Source: Salmonella bongori NCTC 12419 (GTDB taxonomy: Bacteria; Pseudomonadota; Gammaproteobacteria; Enterobacterales; Enterobacteriaceae). From it: a stretch of DNA of 64,000 nucleotides. This document shows positions 24,209-32,795 of the stretch, piece after piece. Position 1 is the first letter of the stretch, and every line of letters starts with the position of its first letter. The DNA lies in assembly GCF_000252995.1 (NCBI RefSeq), contig NC_015761.1, forward strand, positions 3,100,001 through 3,164,000, written 5' to 3'. Below the pieces are notes generated by a model. The model was not told where the DNA came from, did not search any database, and worked only from the letters and a program-made list of their open reading frames with translations. Both the position numbers and the translations under genes were made by a program.

Positions 24209-26227
24209 ATGAGCTACTCGTCGCTGTTCGCCCCACTGGATCTGGGCTTTACCACTCTCAGAAACCGCGTGCTGATGGGATCGATGCACACCGGCCTGGA
24301 AGAACATCCTGACGGTGCAGAGCGTCTGGCGGCATTTTATGCTGAACGCGCGCGGCACGGCGTGGCGCTCATCGTCTCAGGGGGAATTGCGCCTGTCCCT
24401 TCCGGCGTCACCACCACCGGCGGCGCGATGCTGAACGATGCCAGCCAGTTAGCGCATCATCGCGTTATAACCAATGCCGTACATGCAGAAGGCGGAAAAA
24501 TCGCGCTGCAAATTCTGCACACTGGACGTTACAGCTATCAACCGCATCTGGTCGCCCCCTCAGCCATTCAGGCGCCGATCAACCGCTTTACGCCGCATGA
24601 ACTAACGCATGATGAAATCTTGCGGTTAATCGATGATTTCGCGCATTGTGCGCAACTGGCGCGGGAAGCAGGCTATGACGGTGTAGAAGTGATGGGGTCA
24701 GAAGGCTATCTGATTAATGAATTTCTCACGCGACGAACTAACCAGCGCAATGACGAATGGGGCGGCGATTATGCCCGGCGAATGTGTTTCGCTGTTGAAG
24801 TCGTACGCACAGTACGCCAACGGGTAGGGAACGACTTTATTATTATCTACCGCCTGTCAATGCTCGATCTGGTGGAAAATGGCGGCACGTTCGACGAAAC
24901 GGTCCAGCTGGCGCAAGCCATTGAAGCTGCAGGCGCAACTATCATTAATACTGGCATCGGCTGGCATGAAGCGCGAATCCCTACCATCGCCACGCCGGTA
25001 CCGCGCGGCGCCTTTAGCTGGGTGACGCGTAAACTTAAAGGTCATGTGTCGGTCCCCCTCATTGCAACAAATCGCATTAACGATCCGCAGGTCGCCAATG
25101 AGATCCTGGCGCGTGGCGATGCCGATATGGTATCGATGGCGCGTCCCTTCCTCGCCGACGCTGAATTTCTTACTAAAGCGCAATCCGGGCGCGCAAATGA
25201 AATTAACACCTGTATTGGCTGTAACCAGGCCTGTCTGGACAGGATCTTCATCGGCAAAATCACCTCTTGTCTGGTTAACCCGCGCGCCTGTCACGAAACC
25301 CAGATGCCGATAACGCCGGTCATACGCAAAAAAAACCTGGCCGTTGTCGGCGCGGGTCCGGCGGGGCTGTCTTTCGCCATTAATGCCGCGTCGCGCGGCC
25401 ATCATGTCACATTATTTGACGCCCACAGTGAAATTGGCGGTCAGTTTACTGTCGCCAGACAGATCCCGGGCAAAGAAGAATTTTATGAAACTCTGCGCTA
25501 CTACCGTCGAATGATCGACGTTACTGGCGTTACGCTGAAACTGAACCAGCGGGTGAATGCAGCGGATCTTCAGCCGTTTGACGAAGTGATCCTCGCCTGC
25601 GGGATCGAACCGCGTCGTCCGCCGATCGACGGTATCGATCACTCAAAAGTATTGACCTACCTGGAAGTATTGCGTGATAAAACGCCTGTCGGTAAGCGGG
25701 TGGCAATCATCGGCTGCGGCGGGATCGGTTTTGACACGGCCATGTATCTGAGCCAACACGGCGAATCTACCAGCCAAAACATTGCTGAATTTTGTACCGA
25801 ATGGGGAATTGATACCAGCCTGCGCCAGGCGGGTGGTCTGCGTCCGGAAGGCCCGCGTCTGGCACGCAGCCCCCGCCAAATTGTGATGCTCCAGCGTAAA
25901 GCCAGTAAACCAGGAGACGGTTTAGGTAAAACAACGGGTTGGATCCATCGTACCACGCTACTGGCGCGTGGAGTGAAGATGATCCCGGCGGTCAGTTACC
26001 AGAAGATCGACGACAAAGGATTACATATTTCGATCGGCGGTGAACCGCAATTGCTGGAGGTCGATCATGTCGTGATCTGCGCCGGCCAGGAACCCCAACG
26101 CGAGCTGGCGGAGCCGTTACGCGCCGCGGGCAAAACGGTCCATCTTATCGGCGGATGCGATGTGGCGATGGAGCTGGATGCCCGGCGGGCGATTGCCCAG
26201 GGCACCCGACTGGCGCTGGAGATTTAA
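24209..26227 (+). CDS. fadH: 2,4-dienoyl-CoA reductase FadH (NADPH)
   Basis: The gene encodes 672 aa from ATG 24209 (MSYSSLFAPLDLGFTTLRNRV); an ATG two codons earlier is also possible. The N-terminal TIM barrel binds FMN and carries the old-yellow-enzyme segments. The [4Fe-4S] site is CIGCNQAC ... SCLVNP near residues 334-353. Then come an FAD-binding Rossmann motif (VVGAGPAGLSFAINAA) and an NADPH-binding motif (IIGCGGIGFDTAMYL). It reduces 2,4-dienoyl-CoA in beta-oxidation of unsaturated fatty acids. The length is normal and intact. Confidence 0.95.
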   Translation: MSYSSLFAPLDLGFTTLRNRVLMGSMHTGLEEHPDGAERLAAFYAERARHGVALIVSGGIAPVPSGVTTTGGAMLNDASQLAHHRVITNAVHAEGGKIALQILHTGRYSYQPHLVAPSAIQAPINRFTPHELTHDEILRLIDDFAHCAQLAREAGYDGVEVMGSEGYLINEFLTRRTNQRNDEWGGDYARRMCFAVEVVRTVRQRVGNDFIIIYRLSMLDLVENGGTFDETVQLAQAIEAAGATIINTGIGWHEARIPTIATPVPRGAFSWVTRKLKGHVSVPLIATNRINDPQVANEILARGDADMVSMARPFLADAEFLTKAQSGRANEINTCIGCNQACLDRIFIGKITSCLVNPRACHETQMPITPVIRKKNLAVVGAGPAGLSFAINAASRGHHVTLFDAHSEIGGQFTVARQIPGKEEFYETLRYYRRMIDVTGVTLKLNQRVNAADLQPFDEVILACGIEPRRPPIDGIDHSKVLTYLEVLRDKTPVGKRVAIIGCGGIGFDTAMYLSQHGESTSQNIAEFCTEWGIDTSLRQAGGLRPEGPRLARSPRQIVMLQRKASKPGDGLGKTTGWIHRTTLLARGVKMIPAVSYQKIDDKGLHISIGGEPQLLEVDHVVICAGQEPQRELAEPLRAAGKTVHLIGGCDVAMELDARRAIAQGTRLALEI

Positions 26228-26235
26228 CGGCTTTT

Positions 26236-26306
26236 GCCTGATGGCGCAGCGCTTATCAGGCCGCCGGACAGGCCGGATAAAACGCGCGGGTGCCGTCATC
26301 CGGCGG
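26236..26306. repeat. REP pair (BIME) between fadH and rlmG
   Basis: GCCTGATGGCGCAGCGCTTATCAGGC (two arms, 26236-26261) and an opposed GGCCGGATAA ... TCATCCGGC unit (26271-26304) form a typical bacterial interspersed mosaic element. It separates two convergent genes. Confidence 0.8.
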
Positions 26307-26320
26307 CAAACGCTTTCAGG

Positions 26321-27457
26321 TTAACGGCGGCGTCCCAGTTTTACCGCCTTCAGAATCACAAACTTATTGTTGGTCGCTATTGTCACGCAGTTACCAAAAA
26401 TCTTCTTCAGTTTGTGGAAATAATCCAGATGACGATTCGCCACAATATACAGTTCGCCGTTGATTTTCAGGCAACGGCGGGCATGGTGGAACATCTCCCA
26501 GGCGATATTATCGGTCAGAGCGTGCTTCTGGTGAAACGGCGGATTGCAGAACACCGCATTGAAGCGGAAAGGTTCAACGCCGGAGAGTGCGTTGTTGATC
26601 ATAAATTCACAGCGATCGAACGCCTCCGGCAGGTTCGTTTCTACATTCAAACGGCTGGAATCTACCGCCATCGGCGATTCATCAACAAATACCACGTTTG
26701 CCTGCGGGTTTTTCGCCAGTAAGCTCAGGCCAATCACCCCGTTGCCGCAGCCGAGATCGACAATCTCCCCGTCGAGGTTTTCCGGCAGATGCTGCATAAA
26801 GAAGCGCGCGCCGATATCTAACCCGGTACGGGAAAACACATTAGCGTGATTGTGAATCGTCCAGCCGGTCTCATCCAGTTTCCAGCTTAGCGTTTGCGGC
26901 GCGTCGGCCAGCGGCGGTTCGCTGAAGGTACAGTTAATCAGTCGCGCTTTCTTCCATGCCAGCGTCGTCGTGGTCGGACCCAGCACCTTTTCAAACAGTT
27001 CCAGCGTAGAAGTATGAATATCACGCGCTTTCGCGCCGGCGATAATACGTGTTTGCGCTGTCACCACGTTACGCAAAGCGCGTAACTGCTGTTCCAGCAA
27101 CGCCAGCGTTTTCGGCACTTTAATCAATACCACGCCCGGCGACTGGGGGTAATCAGCCGTACTGTCGAGAAACGTCACGCTGGACTCGGAAATATCGTTG
27201 CGGCGTAAATTCTCCCGCGTACCGAGCTCACTTAAATACGAGTCCCCAATACTGTATGGCGAATGCTCCGCCAGCGCGCAGCTCAGCGCGCCAAACGTAT
27301 CATTCAGGATCAGCACCGGGCCGCAAATTTCCGTCTCATCCAGCTGTTGCAGCAGATATTCATCAGCCGCCTCCCACGCCAGCAGCGGGTTAACATCATC
27401 CGTTTCCGGAAAACGTTTCAGCGTGAGTGAACGGAAACCGTCGTCTACGTGGCTCAT
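26321..27457 (-). CDS. rlmG: 23S rRNA (guanine1835-N2)-methyltransferase RlmG
   Basis: The gene encodes 378 aa from ATG 27457 (MSHVDDGFRSLTLKRFP), with AGGAGG four bases upstream; a 20-codon extension upstream is not conserved. A degenerate N-terminal methyltransferase domain is followed by the active one: IVDLGCGNGVIGLSLL (SAM motif I), VFVDESPMAV, and NPPF in VFCNPPFHQKH, the base-flipping N6/N2 methylase motif. It is divergent from ygjP. Confidence 0.94.
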   Translation of the reverse strand: MSHVDDGFRSLTLKRFPETDDVNPLLAWEAADEYLLQQLDETEICGPVLILNDTFGALSCALAEHSPYSIGDSYLSELGTRENLRRNDISESSVTFLDSTADYPQSPGVVLIKVPKTLALLEQQLRALRNVVTAQTRIIAGAKARDIHTSTLELFEKVLGPTTTTLAWKKARLINCTFSEPPLADAPQTLSWKLDETGWTIHNHANVFSRTGLDIGARFFMQHLPENLDGEIVDLGCGNGVIGLSLLAKNPQANVVFVDESPMAVDSSRLNVETNLPEAFDRCEFMINNALSGVEPFRFNAVFCNPPFHQKHALTDNIAWEMFHHARRCLKINGELYIVANRHLDYFHKLKKIFGNCVTIATNNKFVILKAVKLGRRR

Positions 27458-27542
27458 TGGGCCTCCTGAATGGTAAAATTGCAGCGTTATCCCTGAAAAG
27501 GGTGCGTGAGTATACACTTTTTATCAGCAACATGGAGCTTTG

Positions 27543-28040
27543 ATGACCTCACTACCTTACCTGCAGGGGTATCCGGAACACCTCCTTGCCCAGGTGCGCA
27601 CCTTAATCGCCGGGCAGCGCCTGGGAGCGGTGCTGGAAAAACGCTATCCCGGCGCGCATGATTTCGCCACTGACAAAGCGTTATATCAGTACACGCAGGC
27701 GCTGAAAAATCAGTTTTTGCGCAACGCGCCCCCCATCAATAAAGTGATGTATGACAGCAAAATTCACGTGCTGAAAAATGCGCTGGGGCTGCATACCGCC
27801 GTCTCACGCGTCCAGGGCGGCAAGCTCAAGGCAAAAGCGGAGATCCGCGTCGCCACCGTGTTTCGCAACGCCCCGGAGCCGTTTCTGCGAATGATCGTGG
27901 TTCACGAACTGGCGCACCTGAAAGAAAAAGAGCATAACAAAGCCTTTTATCAGCTCTGCTGCCATATGGAGCCGCAGTACCATCAGCTGGAGTTTGATAC
28001 CCGCCTGTGGCTAACGCACCAGGCGCTGTCGGCGCAATAA
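27543..28040 (+). CDS. ygjP: YgjP-like M48-family metallopeptidase-fold protein
   Basis: The gene encodes 165 aa. HELAH in VVHELAHLKEKEHNKAFY is the HExxH zinc motif, followed by a downstream His/Glu set as in the YgjP (DUF45/WLM-like) family. The start is the ATG at 27543, with GGAG six bases upstream. The cellular role is not established. Confidence 0.9.
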   Translation: MTSLPYLQGYPEHLLAQVRTLIAGQRLGAVLEKRYPGAHDFATDKALYQYTQALKNQFLRNAPPINKVMYDSKIHVLKNALGLHTAVSRVQGGKLKAKAEIRVATVFRNAPEPFLRMIVVHELAHLKEKEHNKAFYQLCCHMEPQYHQLEFDTRLWLTHQALSAQ

Positions 28041-28191
28041 ATTCTGAAAATGCCCCTTTCCCCGTATCTTTTTAATGACGCGGGCATAAAATCGGCGCGT
28101 TCACATGTCGCTCATTGCCTGCCGTCACGTCAAGGATGAGGATCTGTGGAGGGTATTCCTTATCCACCACCAACGGAACCGGGCGAAAACC

Positions 28192-28884
28192 ATGATCTCA
28201 CAATGTGTCCGCTTGATCCGCCGTCGCTGTTTTACACGCCGGACGTTAACAGGGATGTGCTTTCTGCTTGTAGCAGCGGGGGGCGTGCTTTTCTACGCCA
28301 ACCGGCTTATCGTCAACGCCTCACAGCATCTGACATGGAATGCGATTCAGGCCGTTCCCGCCCGCGAAGTTGGTCTGGTGTTAGGCGCTAAACCTGGCAA
28401 TCGATACTTTATCCGGCGAATAAATACCGCCGCCGCGTTATATCATGCTGGCAAAGTAAAGTGGTTGTTAGTCAGTGGAGACAATGGCCAAAAAGAGTAC
28501 GATGAACCGTCGGCAATGCAGCAGGCGCTAATAACGAAAGGTGTACCGGAAGCGGCCATTTTTTGTGATTATGCCGGATTCTCCACACTGGACTCCGTGG
28601 TTCGCGCCCGGAAGGTATTTGGTGAAAACCGCATTACAATTATTTCGCAAGCGTTTCATAATCAGCGGGCGATCTGGTTAGCGCAACAATATGGCATTGA
28701 CGCGATCGGCGTTAACGCGCCGGATCTGAACAAAAGGCACGGGACATACACCCGGCTTCGGGAAAAGCTGGCGCGGGTCAGCGCAGTGCTGGACGCCAAA
28801 ATTTTGCGCCGTCAGCCTAAATATCTGGGCGTTACTGTCACTATCGGAGCCAATAACGCACACGGGTGCCCTTCTCGCCAGTAA
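28192..28884 (+). CDS. ygjQ: SanA/YdcF-type DUF218 membrane protein YgjQ
   Basis: The start is set at 28192 (MISQCVRLIRRRCFTRRTL), giving 230 aa, the length of E. coli YgjQ; the frame is open to 28105 and the ribosome-binding site is weak. One membrane helix, residues about 20-42, anchors a DUF218 domain: VGLVLGAKPGNRYF...RINTAAALYHAGKVKWLLVSGDN, RARKVFGENRITIISQAFHNQRAIWLA. Relatives (SanA, ElyC) affect the cell envelope. Confidence 0.85.
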   Translation: MISQCVRLIRRRCFTRRTLTGMCFLLVAAGGVLFYANRLIVNASQHLTWNAIQAVPAREVGLVLGAKPGNRYFIRRINTAAALYHAGKVKWLLVSGDNGQKEYDEPSAMQQALITKGVPEAAIFCDYAGFSTLDSVVRARKVFGENRITIISQAFHNQRAIWLAQQYGIDAIGVNAPDLNKRHGTYTRLREKLARVSAVLDAKILRRQPKYLGVTVTIGANNAHGCPSRQ

Positions 28885-28971
28885 AATAACAGATTGCGTC
28901 ACAGCGCACTGGCAAGCGCATAAAGGCGTGCTACATTGACGAAAATCCCTTTCAGGAGTCCGCTGACGTTT

Positions 28972-29970
28972 ATGATACGTTTCGCTGTAATTGGTACTAA
29001 CTGGATCACTCGCCAGTTTGTCGACGCTGCCCACGAAACGGGCAAGTTCAGACTTACCGCCGTTTATTCCCGCAGTCTTGAACAGGCACAATCTTTTGCT
29101 AATGATTATCCCGTCGAACATTTGTTTACTTCGCTGGAAGCCATGGCACAGAGCGACGCGATAGAGGCGGTTTATATTGCCAGCCCGAATTCCCTGCATT
29201 TCTCCCAGACGCAGCGCTTTTTGCAGCATAAAAAACATGTCATATGCGAAAAACCACTGGCTTCTAACCTGGCGGAGGTTGATGCCGCTATCGCCTGCGC
29301 GCGCGCCAATCAGCGAGTGCTGTTTGAAGCCTTTAAAACCGCCTGCCTGCCCAATTTCCTGCTGTTGCGGGAATCGTTGCCGAAAATCGGCAGAATGCAT
29401 AAAGCATTACTAAATTACTGCCAGTACTCTTCACGTTATCAGCGCTATCTGAACGGTGAAAATCCGAATACGTTTAATCCGGCCTTCTCCAATGGTTCGA
29501 TTATGGATATCGGGTATTACTGTCTGGCGTCGGCAATAGCACTGTGGGGCGAGCCGCGCAGCGTTCAGGCATCGGCAAATTTGCTGGAAAGCGGAGTGGA
29601 TGCGCACGGTGTCGTGATAATGGATTACGGTGATTTTAGCGTCACGCTACAGCATTCCAAAGTCAGTGACTCCGTGCTGGCCAGCGAAATTCAGGGCGAG
29701 GCGGGGTCGCTGGTGATTGAAAAGCTGTCGGAATGCCAGAAAGTGTGCTTTGCGCCGCGCGGCGCGCTGATACAGGATCTGACCCAGCCTCAGCATATTA
29801 ATACTATGCTGTATGAGGCGGAGACATTTGCCCATCTTATTGAAAATCACGCCGTGGAGCACCCGGGATTGTCGCTAAGTCGCGCTACAGCAAAATGGCT
29901 AACAGAAATACGTCGCCAAACCGGAGTCATCTTCCCGGCGGACGATTTTATGCCTTCCCTTTCTGCGTAA
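28972..29970 (+). CDS. ygjR: Gfo/Idh/MocA-family oxidoreductase YgjR
   Basis: The gene encodes 332 aa from ATG 28972 (MIRFAVIGTNWITRQFVDAA), with AGGAG somewhat far upstream at 28953. The N-terminal Rossmann fold is followed by VICEKPLASNLAEVDAAI, the EKP motif of the family, and the C-terminal alpha/beta domain with NGSIMDIGYYCLASAIALWGEP. The substrate is unknown. Confidence 0.9.
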   Translation: MIRFAVIGTNWITRQFVDAAHETGKFRLTAVYSRSLEQAQSFANDYPVEHLFTSLEAMAQSDAIEAVYIASPNSLHFSQTQRFLQHKKHVICEKPLASNLAEVDAAIACARANQRVLFEAFKTACLPNFLLLRESLPKIGRMHKALLNYCQYSSRYQRYLNGENPNTFNPAFSNGSIMDIGYYCLASAIALWGEPRSVQASANLLESGVDAHGVVIMDYGDFSVTLQHSKVSDSVLASEIQGEAGSLVIEKLSECQKVCFAPRGALIQDLTQPQHINTMLYEAETFAHLIENHAVEHPGLSLSRATAKWLTEIRRQTGVIFPADDFMPSLSA

Positions 29971-29998
29971 AATTATGTAAATCATATGTTACAGGCCA

Positions 29999-30027
29999 TT
30001 GACTCTCCGCATGGCCTGTCATACTTT
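29999..30027 (+). promoter_or_regulatory. Probable alx promoter
   Basis: TTGACT (29999-30004), 17 bases, TACTTT (30022-30027) would start RNA near 30034, just before the riboswitch signature. Confidence 0.6.
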
Positions 30028-30033
30028 GTTACG

Positions 30034-30239
30034 CGCAAAGGGGAGTAACTTCATTGTCGGTCGATCGTCATTACGATGTGTGAAAAACCACATCCGGTCA
30101 CCGGGCAACGATAAAGGAATACGCCAGCGTATTCCTTTATCGTTGTAAGTGAGACCTTGCCGAATGGCAAGGTCTATGCATAAAAGCAGCGGCTAATGTC
30201 ATTCGGCGTTAGCCGTTTTTTTTTGCATGGGGAGAAATA
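30034..30239 (+). ncRNA. sraF: alx leader: yybP-ykoY (Mn2+/pH-responsive) riboswitch, PRE/SraF
   Basis: GGGGAGTAAC at 30040-30049 is the yybP-ykoY family signature. The leader then folds into a perfect 17-bp stem with CCAG loop (30107-30144), a 10-bp stem with GAAT loop (30152-30175) and a terminator hairpin with nine T residues (30190-30224). A GGGGAG ribosome-binding site follows. This is the alx pH-responsive element also seen as small RNA SraF. Manganese and alkaline pH decide between terminated or closed RNA and translated alx. Confidence 0.92.
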
Positions 30240-31208
30240 ATGAATACTGTCGGTACGCCGTTATTATGGGGTGGATTCGCGGTTGTTGTGGTGATAATGC
30301 TGTCCATCGACCTGTTATTACAGGGGCGCCGCGGCGCACATGCCATGTCGATGAAACAGGCGGCGGGATGGTCAATCCTGTGGGTAACGCTCTCGCTCCT
30401 GTTTAACGCCGCTTTCTGGTGGTATCTGGCGGAAACACAAGGGCGCGCGGTCGCTGACCCGCAGGCACTGGCATTCCTCACCGGCTATCTGATTGAGAAG
30501 TCGCTGGCCGTGGATAACGTCTTTGTCTGGCTGATGCTGTTTAGCTATTTCTCCGTCCCTCCGGCACTGCAACGTCGGGTGCTGGTGTATGGGGTACTTG
30601 GCGCGATTGTTCTGCGTACGATTATGATTTTTGCCGGTACCTGGCTCATCGCCCAGTTCGAATGGCTGCTGTACGTGTTCGGTGCCTTCCTGCTGTTTAC
30701 CGGCGTAAAAATGGCGCTGGCGAAAGAAGACGAATCCGGTATTGGCGAAAAACCAATGGTACGCTGGCTGCGCGGTCATCTGCGCATGACCGATACGATC
30801 GAGAACGAGCACTTTTTTGTACGCAAAAACGGCCTGCTTTATGCCACACCGCTGTTGCTGGTGCTGATTATGGTTGAGTTTAGCGACGTTATTTTCGCCG
30901 TTGACAGTATTCCGGCGATCTTTGCGGTCACCACCGACCCGTTCATCGTGCTGACTTCAAACCTGTTCGCTATCCTGGGTCTGCGTGCAATGTACTTTCT
31001 GCTGTCCGGCGTGGCGGAACGCTTCTCGATGCTGAAATATGGTCTGGCGGTCATTCTGGTCTTTATCGGCATTAAGATGCTGATTGTCGACTTCTACCAT
31101 ATTCCTATCGCGATTTCACTGAGCGTCGTATTCGGCATTCTGATCGTTACGCTGGTGGTTAACGCCTGGGTTAACCATCAGCGCGACAAGAAACTGCGTG
31201 CGCAATAA
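30240..31208 (+). CDS. alx: Alx, TerC-family membrane protein (manganese export/alkaline response)
   Basis: The gene encodes 322 aa with about nine transmembrane segments. TerC-family acidic residues are in the membrane: ...YLIEKSLAVDNVFVW (first DN pair) and VEFSDVIFAVDSIPAIFAVTTDPFIVLTSN (second). This is the family's metal site. Expression is induced at high pH and by manganese through the leader described above. A terminator follows at 31241. Confidence 0.95.
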   Translation: MNTVGTPLLWGGFAVVVVIMLSIDLLLQGRRGAHAMSMKQAAGWSILWVTLSLLFNAAFWWYLAETQGRAVADPQALAFLTGYLIEKSLAVDNVFVWLMLFSYFSVPPALQRRVLVYGVLGAIVLRTIMIFAGTWLIAQFEWLLYVFGAFLLFTGVKMALAKEDESGIGEKPMVRWLRGHLRMTDTIENEHFFVRKNGLLYATPLLLVLIMVEFSDVIFAVDSIPAIFAVTTDPFIVLTSNLFAILGLRAMYFLLSGVAERFSMLKYGLAVILVFIGIKMLIVDFYHIPIAISLSVVFGILIVTLVVNAWVNHQRDKKLRAQ

Positions 31209-31240
31209 GCCCTTATCGCAGTAACCTGCTCTGTTATTAA

Positions 31241-31275
31241 CGCCCGGCGGCGCCTATCTGCCGGGCGTTTTTGTT
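31241..31275 (+). terminator. alx terminator
   Basis: CGCCCGGC / GCCGGGCG stem with T run (GTTTTTGTTT), 33 bp after the alx stop. Confidence 0.85.
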
Positions 31276-31461
31276 TAACATGTCACAATCCTGTTAATAT
31301 AAAGTTATAAAATATGATCACAGCAAAAAATCCAGGATATTTCGCTTCCCGAACCTTCAACTTTCTTTATACTCAACCAGGCAAACACTTTGTTACATCC
31401 TGAAAGATGCGCCGTTAGAGCGTGCAGTGGATGAGCAGCAACACAATACAAGGAACATGAA

Positions 31462-32706
31462 ATGGCTACGCAACATGCATCAGGGCTACTGCAGCGTTTA
31501 GCGCAGGGCAGCCTGGTTAAACAAATTTTAGTGGGTCTGGTACTGGGGATTTTACTGGCATGGATTTCCAGACCTGCGGCGGAAGCGGTTGGCTTGCTGG
31601 GCACTCTTTTCGTCGGCGCCTTAAAAGCGGTTGCTCCTGTTCTGGTGCTGATGCTGGTGATGGCCTCAATCGCCAACCACCAGCATGGTCAAAAGACCAA
31701 TATCCGCCCGATTCTCTTCCTTTATCTGTTAGGCACTTTTTCAGCCGCGCTGGCGGCAGTCGTGTTCAGCTTCGCCTTCCCTTCAACACTGCATCTGTCC
31801 AGCAGCGCACAGGATATTGTGCCGCCGTCTGGTATTGTTGAGGTCCTGCGTGGCCTGCTGATGAGTATGGTGTCAAACCCCATTGATGCGCTGCTGAACG
31901 CCAATTATATCGGAATACTGGTCTGGGCAGTCGGCCTGGGATTCGCGCTTCGTCATGGCAATGAAACCACGAAGAATCTTGTGAACGATATGTCCAACGC
32001 CGTAACCTTTATGGTGAAACTGGTGATCCGTTTTGCACCAATTGGTATTTTTGGTCTGGTTTCGTCAACGCTTGCAACGACTGGTTTCTCTACTTTGTGG
32101 GGCTATGCGCAACTGCTGGTCGTCCTGATTGGCTGTATGCTGCTGGTTGCTCTGGTGGTCAACCCGCTGTTGGTCTTCTGGAAAATTCGTCGCAACCCTT
32201 ATCCGCTGGTATTTGCCTGCCTGCGTGAAAGCGGCGTGTACGCCTTCTTTACGCGTAGCTCCGCCGCCAATATCCCGGTCAATATGGCGCTGTGCGAAAA
32301 ACTGAATCTGGACAGAGACACCTACTCCGTTTCCATTCCGCTGGGCGCTACTATCAATATGGCCGGCGCGGCAATTACGATTACGGTGCTGACATTAGCG
32401 GCGGTGAATACGTTAGGCATACCGGTGGATCTCCTCACCGCGCTGCTGCTGAGCGTGGTAGCGTCGCTATGCGCTTGCGGCGCCTCCGGGGTCGCAGGAG
32501 GTTCATTGCTACTGATTCCGCTGGCGTGCAATATGTTTGGTATCCCGAACGATATCGCAATGCAGGTGGTAGCGGTCGGCTTTATTATCGGCGTACTGCA
32601 GGATTCGTGCGAAACGGCGCTGAACTCGTCTACCGATGTTCTGTTCACGGCAGCAGCCTGTCAGGCTGAGGACGAGCGCCTGGCGAATAATGCCCTGCGC
32701 AGCTAA
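31462..32706 (+). CDS. sstT: Serine/threonine:Na+ symporter SstT
   Basis: The gene encodes 414 aa of the dicarboxylate/amino acid:cation symporter (DAACS) family. The N-terminus is MATQHASGLLQRLAQGSLVKQILVG. The signature hairpin and binding segments are VYAFFTRSSAANIPVNMALCEKLNLDRDTYSVSIPLGATINMAGAAITITVLTLAAV and the C-terminal GVLQDSCETALNSSTDVLFTAAA. It imports serine and threonine with sodium. E. coli has ygjV next; here a hairpin (32719-32742) and uxaA follow directly. Confidence 0.95.
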   Translation: MATQHASGLLQRLAQGSLVKQILVGLVLGILLAWISRPAAEAVGLLGTLFVGALKAVAPVLVLMLVMASIANHQHGQKTNIRPILFLYLLGTFSAALAAVVFSFAFPSTLHLSSSAQDIVPPSGIVEVLRGLLMSMVSNPIDALLNANYIGILVWAVGLGFALRHGNETTKNLVNDMSNAVTFMVKLVIRFAPIGIFGLVSSTLATTGFSTLWGYAQLLVVLIGCMLLVALVVNPLLVFWKIRRNPYPLVFACLRESGVYAFFTRSSAANIPVNMALCEKLNLDRDTYSVSIPLGATINMAGAAITITVLTLAAVNTLGIPVDLLTALLLSVVASLCACGASGVAGGSLLLIPLACNMFGIPNDIAMQVVAVGFIIGVLQDSCETALNSSTDVLFTAAACQAEDERLANNALRS

Positions 32707-32718
32707 GTCATTATTGAT

Positions 32719-32742
32719 GCAGGATAGCGCGTGCTATCCTGC
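32719..32742 (+). terminator. Hairpin between convergent sstT and uxaA
   Basis: Perfect 10-bp stem GCAGGATAGC / GCTATCCTGC with GCGT loop, 12 bp after the sstT stop. No T run follows, so termination may be inefficient or serve only to protect the 3' end. Confidence 0.65.
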
Positions 32743-32795
32743 AGATCTGCCGGAGGCGCCTCGCTTGCCCGGCCTGCGTCGCCATCTGGCACGTT

